DNA from: an uncultured Gilliamella sp.
GTDB taxonomy: Bacteria; Pseudomonadota; Gammaproteobacteria; Enterobacterales; Orbaceae
Length of the DNA stretch: 47,255 nt
Assembly: GCA_946480175.1 (NCBI GenBank)
Contig: CAMLIK010000013.1
Coordinates: forward strand, 1 to 47,255
Direction: 5' to 3'
Of the stretch, positions 45,321 through 47,255 are shown one piece after another. The notes under the pieces are model-generated. The model did no database searches and was not told where the DNA came from. It worked only from the letters and a program-made list of their open reading frames with translations. The translations under genes were made by a program, and so were the position numbers. Every line of letters begins with the position of its first letter. Within the stretch, counting starts at the first letter, position 1.

Positions 45321-45965
45321 ATGACAACACCAAAATTACAAATTGCTTTAGATCAAACAGAACTAACCTCAGCATTGGAGGTGGCAAAAAATGTTTCAGG
45401 ATTTGTTGATATTATCGAAGTTGGCACTATTCTCGCCTTTGGTGCCGGAATAGAAAGCGTTAAAAATCTAAGAAAATTATATCCTAATCATATATTAGTC
45501 TGTGATTTAAAAACCACTGATGGCGGAGCGATATTAGCTAAAATGGCTTTTTCAGCTGGGGCTAACTGGTTAACGGTTTCAGCTGCAGCGCATATAGCTA
45601 CCATTGAAGCGTGTAAAAAAGTGGCTGACGAATTTAATGGCGAAATTCAGATCGAATTATATGGTCATTGGACACTCGAAGATGCCAAAGCATGGCGGAA
45701 ATTGGGGATTAAACAGGCTATTTATCATCGTTCTCGTGATGCCGAGCTAGCTGGCGTAGGTTGGGGAGAAGCAGACCTTGTTAAAATGCGTCAACTTTCG
45801 GATTTAGGCCTTGAGCTATCTATTACCGGTGGGATTGTACCAGAAGATATTCACTTGTTTGCGGGTATTAAAACTAAGGCTTTTATTGCGGGTCGCGCAT
45901 TAGCAAATGAAAATGGTAATAAAACGGCGCAAGCATTAAGAGAGCAGATCGCTAAATATTGGTAA
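45321..45965 (+). CDS. ulaD: 3-keto-L-gulonate-6-phosphate decarboxylase
   Basis: UlaD decarboxylates 3-keto-L-gulonate 6-phosphate to L-xylulose 5-phosphate. The 214-residue TIM-barrel protein of the OMP decarboxylase suprafamily has the catalytic DLKTTDGG (Asp62, Lys64, Asp67), DIIEVGTILAFGAG, and SAAAHIATIEA. The phosphate loop ITGGI and FIAGRAL complete the set. Length matches E. coli (216). ATAAGGAAACC precedes the ATG. A hairpin terminator follows before ulaE. Confidence 0.95.
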   Translation: MTTPKLQIALDQTELTSALEVAKNVSGFVDIIEVGTILAFGAGIESVKNLRKLYPNHILVCDLKTTDGGAILAKMAFSAGANWLTVSAAAHIATIEACKKVADEFNGEIQIELYGHWTLEDAKAWRKLGIKQAIYHRSRDAELAGVGWGEADLVKMRQLSDLGLELSITGGIVPEDIHLFAGIKTKAFIAGRALANENGNKTAQALREQIAKYW

Positions 45966-45973
45966 TTTAACTG

Positions 45974-46002
45974 ATGCAGTCGGTAATACGACTGCATTTT
46001 TT
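45974..46002 (+). terminator. hairpin terminator between ulaD and ulaE
   Basis: ATGCAGTCG (45974-45982) pairs perfectly with CGACTGCAT (45989-45997) with a 6-base loop, followed by TTTTT. It lies 8 bases after the ulaD stop and about 31 bases before the ulaE start, so it would reduce ulaE expression by readthrough control. Confidence 0.85.
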
Positions 46003-46033
46003 ATGATTAAACAACTGTTATTAGGTTTTAATT

Positions 46034-46939
46034 ATGTCGAAATTTGCAATCGATCCAACCAAACTGACTAATCATATTGGTATTTATGAAAAAGCCTTAC
46101 CTAATGATCTTACTTGGCAAGAAAAACTTGACCAAGCAAAATCACTTGGATTTAATTTTATTGAGATTTCAATTGATGAATCCGATGAACGGCGGGCAAG
46201 ACTTGATTGGTCAGATGACGAAATTTATCAATTAAAACGATTATGTGAACAATCCGGCCTACCATTACATTCAATGTGTTTGAGTGCTCATCGTAAATAT
46301 CCTTTTGGTTCTGCTGATGAAGCCATTCGTCAACAAGCAAAAATCATTATGAATAAAGCGCTCATTCTTGCCTATAAATTAGGTATCAGAGTTATTCAAT
46401 TGGCTGGCTATGATGTTTATTATGAACCAGCCAATTTACAAACTCACCAACGCTTTATTTCCGGTATGCAATGGTCTGCAAAACAAGCAGAAAAATTAGG
46501 AATAATGCTTGCTGTCGAAATTATGGATACTAATTATCTAAATTCGCTTAGCAAGTTTGAAATTCTCAAAAAAGAGGTGAGTTCACCTTACTTTATGGCT
46601 TATCCCGATGTGGGTAATATTTCCGGTTGGAATTATGATGTTTGTACTGAGCTTATGTTAAGTCGTGAACATATAGTGCAAATACATTTAAAAGATACTT
46701 ATAAAGTTAACGCCAATTATGCAGGTCAATTTAGAGATTTAACAATTGGTGAAGGTGAAGTTGACTTTCTTTCCATTTTTAAAACCCTAAAAAGGATGGA
46801 TTATACCGCACCATTAGTTATCGAAATGTGGGCTAAAGATGAAAATTGGCAAGAAAATATTATCACCGCCAAAAAACGCTTACAAACAATCGCCAAACAG
46901 GCAGATTTTCCTTTATTTTCAATATCTCATTTGCAATGA
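46034..46939 (+). CDS. ulaE: L-xylulose-5-phosphate 3-epimerase
   Basis: UlaE converts L-xylulose 5-phosphate to L-ribulose 5-phosphate, the step before UlaF. The 301-residue TIM-barrel protein carries the four metal ligands of its family: Glu162 (AVEIMDTNYL), Asp192 (YPDVGN), His218 (VQIHLKDT) and Glu264 (VIEMW). IGIYEKALP opens the fold. It has about 15 more residues than E. coli UlaE (284), mostly at the C-terminus. The start at 46034 is after a hairpin terminator, so separate regulation is possible. It is the last gene of the locus. Confidence 0.93.
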   Translation: MSKFAIDPTKLTNHIGIYEKALPNDLTWQEKLDQAKSLGFNFIEISIDESDERRARLDWSDDEIYQLKRLCEQSGLPLHSMCLSAHRKYPFGSADEAIRQQAKIIMNKALILAYKLGIRVIQLAGYDVYYEPANLQTHQRFISGMQWSAKQAEKLGIMLAVEIMDTNYLNSLSKFEILKKEVSSPYFMAYPDVGNISGWNYDVCTELMLSREHIVQIHLKDTYKVNANYAGQFRDLTIGEGEVDFLSIFKTLKRMDYTAPLVIEMWAKDENWQENIITAKKRLQTIAKQADFPLFSISHLQ

Positions 46940-46950
46940 TAATTTAAAAC

Positions 46951-46981
46951 AATGCTCCATAATTTTTTAACTTGGAGCATT
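46951..46981 (+). terminator. hairpin after ulaE
   Basis: AATGCTCCA (46951-46959) and TGGAGCATT (46973-46981) form a 9-bp stem with a 13-base loop. The tail has few T's, so it is only a probable terminator. Confidence 0.5.
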
Positions 46982-47021
46982 AATTGGTTTGTGATGGTTA
47001 TTACATTTAGCCAAATAGTCC

Positions 47022-47058
47022 TAAGGCGGTATAGACTCCTCAATATTTTTTACAAAAA
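47022..47058 (+). repeat. 37-bp direct repeat, copy 1
   Basis: It starts TAAGGCGGTATAGACTCCTC and ends TTTTTTACAAAAA. It matches copy 2 at every base. A further AGTC precedes each copy with one base difference. The unit spacing is 197 bp. Confidence 0.9.
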
Positions 47059-47218
47059 ATTGTATTAAACCAAATAATCATTACCTAAATAACTTATTAA
47101 TAATTGGAATATGCGGTTAAAAGTTCAGATAATACTCATCGGTTAATATTGGTAACAAGGGGATACTTCTATAACAGCTTAGTCCGGTCTTATATCCCAC
47201 TTATTCTTATGTAAGTCG

Positions 47219-47255
47219 TAAGGCGGTATAGACTCCTCAATATTTTTTACAAAAA
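47219..47255 (+). repeat. 37-bp direct repeat, copy 2 (reaches window end)
   Basis: It is identical over 37 bp to copy 1 at 47022-47058 and may extend beyond the window. The copies differ in the sequence that precedes AGTC, so the match is at least 37 bp and probably longer on the right. Confidence 0.9.

Larger units (their letters stand above)
46982..47255. other. intergenic tail of the window with two repeats
   Basis: No gene is recognised. It is AT-rich and contains two copies of a 37-bp direct repeat (listed separately), the second reaching the window end. Confidence 0.5.

Noticed and set aside
47022..47255. CRISPR array
   Set aside because: Only two repeats, 160 bp apart, with no cas gene; spacing is far longer than CRISPR spacers.

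Overview
The window is a stretch of AT-rich bacterial chromosome (by eye roughly one third G+C), densely coding, with no rRNA or tRNA gene and no intact mobile element. Gene content and gene order are gammaproteobacterial: rpsA-ihfB, comEC-lpxK-ycaR-kdsB, glk, ycgL-ycgN, yggT-yggS-pilT-proC, surE-ypfJ, mutS, gapA, ppa, darP/pmbA, rpoZ-spoT-recG. Low G+C, enterobacteria-like proteins in rearranged or shortened operons, and a complete L-ascorbate (ula) locus would fit an insect-gut Orbaceae member such as Gilliamella. That placement is an inference from protein resemblance, not the result of a search.

Layout. 1-6714: translation and envelope genes on the plus strand: the 3' part of rpsA, ihfB, then comEC, lpxK, ycaR, kdsB and a DUF2461 gene. 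msbA, which lies between comEC and lpxK in Escherichia coli, is absent here. 6742-8807 (minus): marC, a decayed EamA-type transporter and ssb. 9024-11799 (plus): corA, glk, ycgL and ycgN. 11827-15011: yggT and yggS (minus), then a pilT-like ATPase and proC (plus). 15306-20821: a cold-shock gene, a Set-type sugar exporter, surE and ypfJ (minus), and a ProP-type osmolyte transporter. 20822-23248 is the accessory island of the window: a large secreted adhesin-like protein and a decayed LysR-type regulator. 23249-34012: dld, mutS, gapA, a second csp, ppa, darP, pmbA and a SulP transporter. 34050-39942: a CinA-like gene, rpoZ, spoT and recG; trmH, usual between spoT and recG, is missing.

40051-46939 is a complete L-ascorbate utilisation locus. 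ulaR and ulaG are on the minus strand, and ulaAB (fused), ulaC, ulaF, ulaD and ulaE are on the plus strand. Ascorbate enters as the 6-phosphate through the fused EIICB protein and UlaC. UlaG opens the lactone, UlaD decarboxylates, UlaE and UlaF epimerise, and D-xylulose 5-phosphate results. The shared control region carries a near-perfect CRP site and overlapping palindromes just upstream of ulaA. A hairpin terminator separates ulaD from ulaE. The window ends in two copies of an exact 37-bp direct repeat.

Most of the window is conserved housekeeping DNA. The most unusual items are the secreted protein at 21133-22626, the ula control region and EIICB fusion, the gene scars (EamA, LysR), the missing msbA and trmH, and the terminal 37-bp repeats. 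I found no clear defence system, CRISPR array or prophage.
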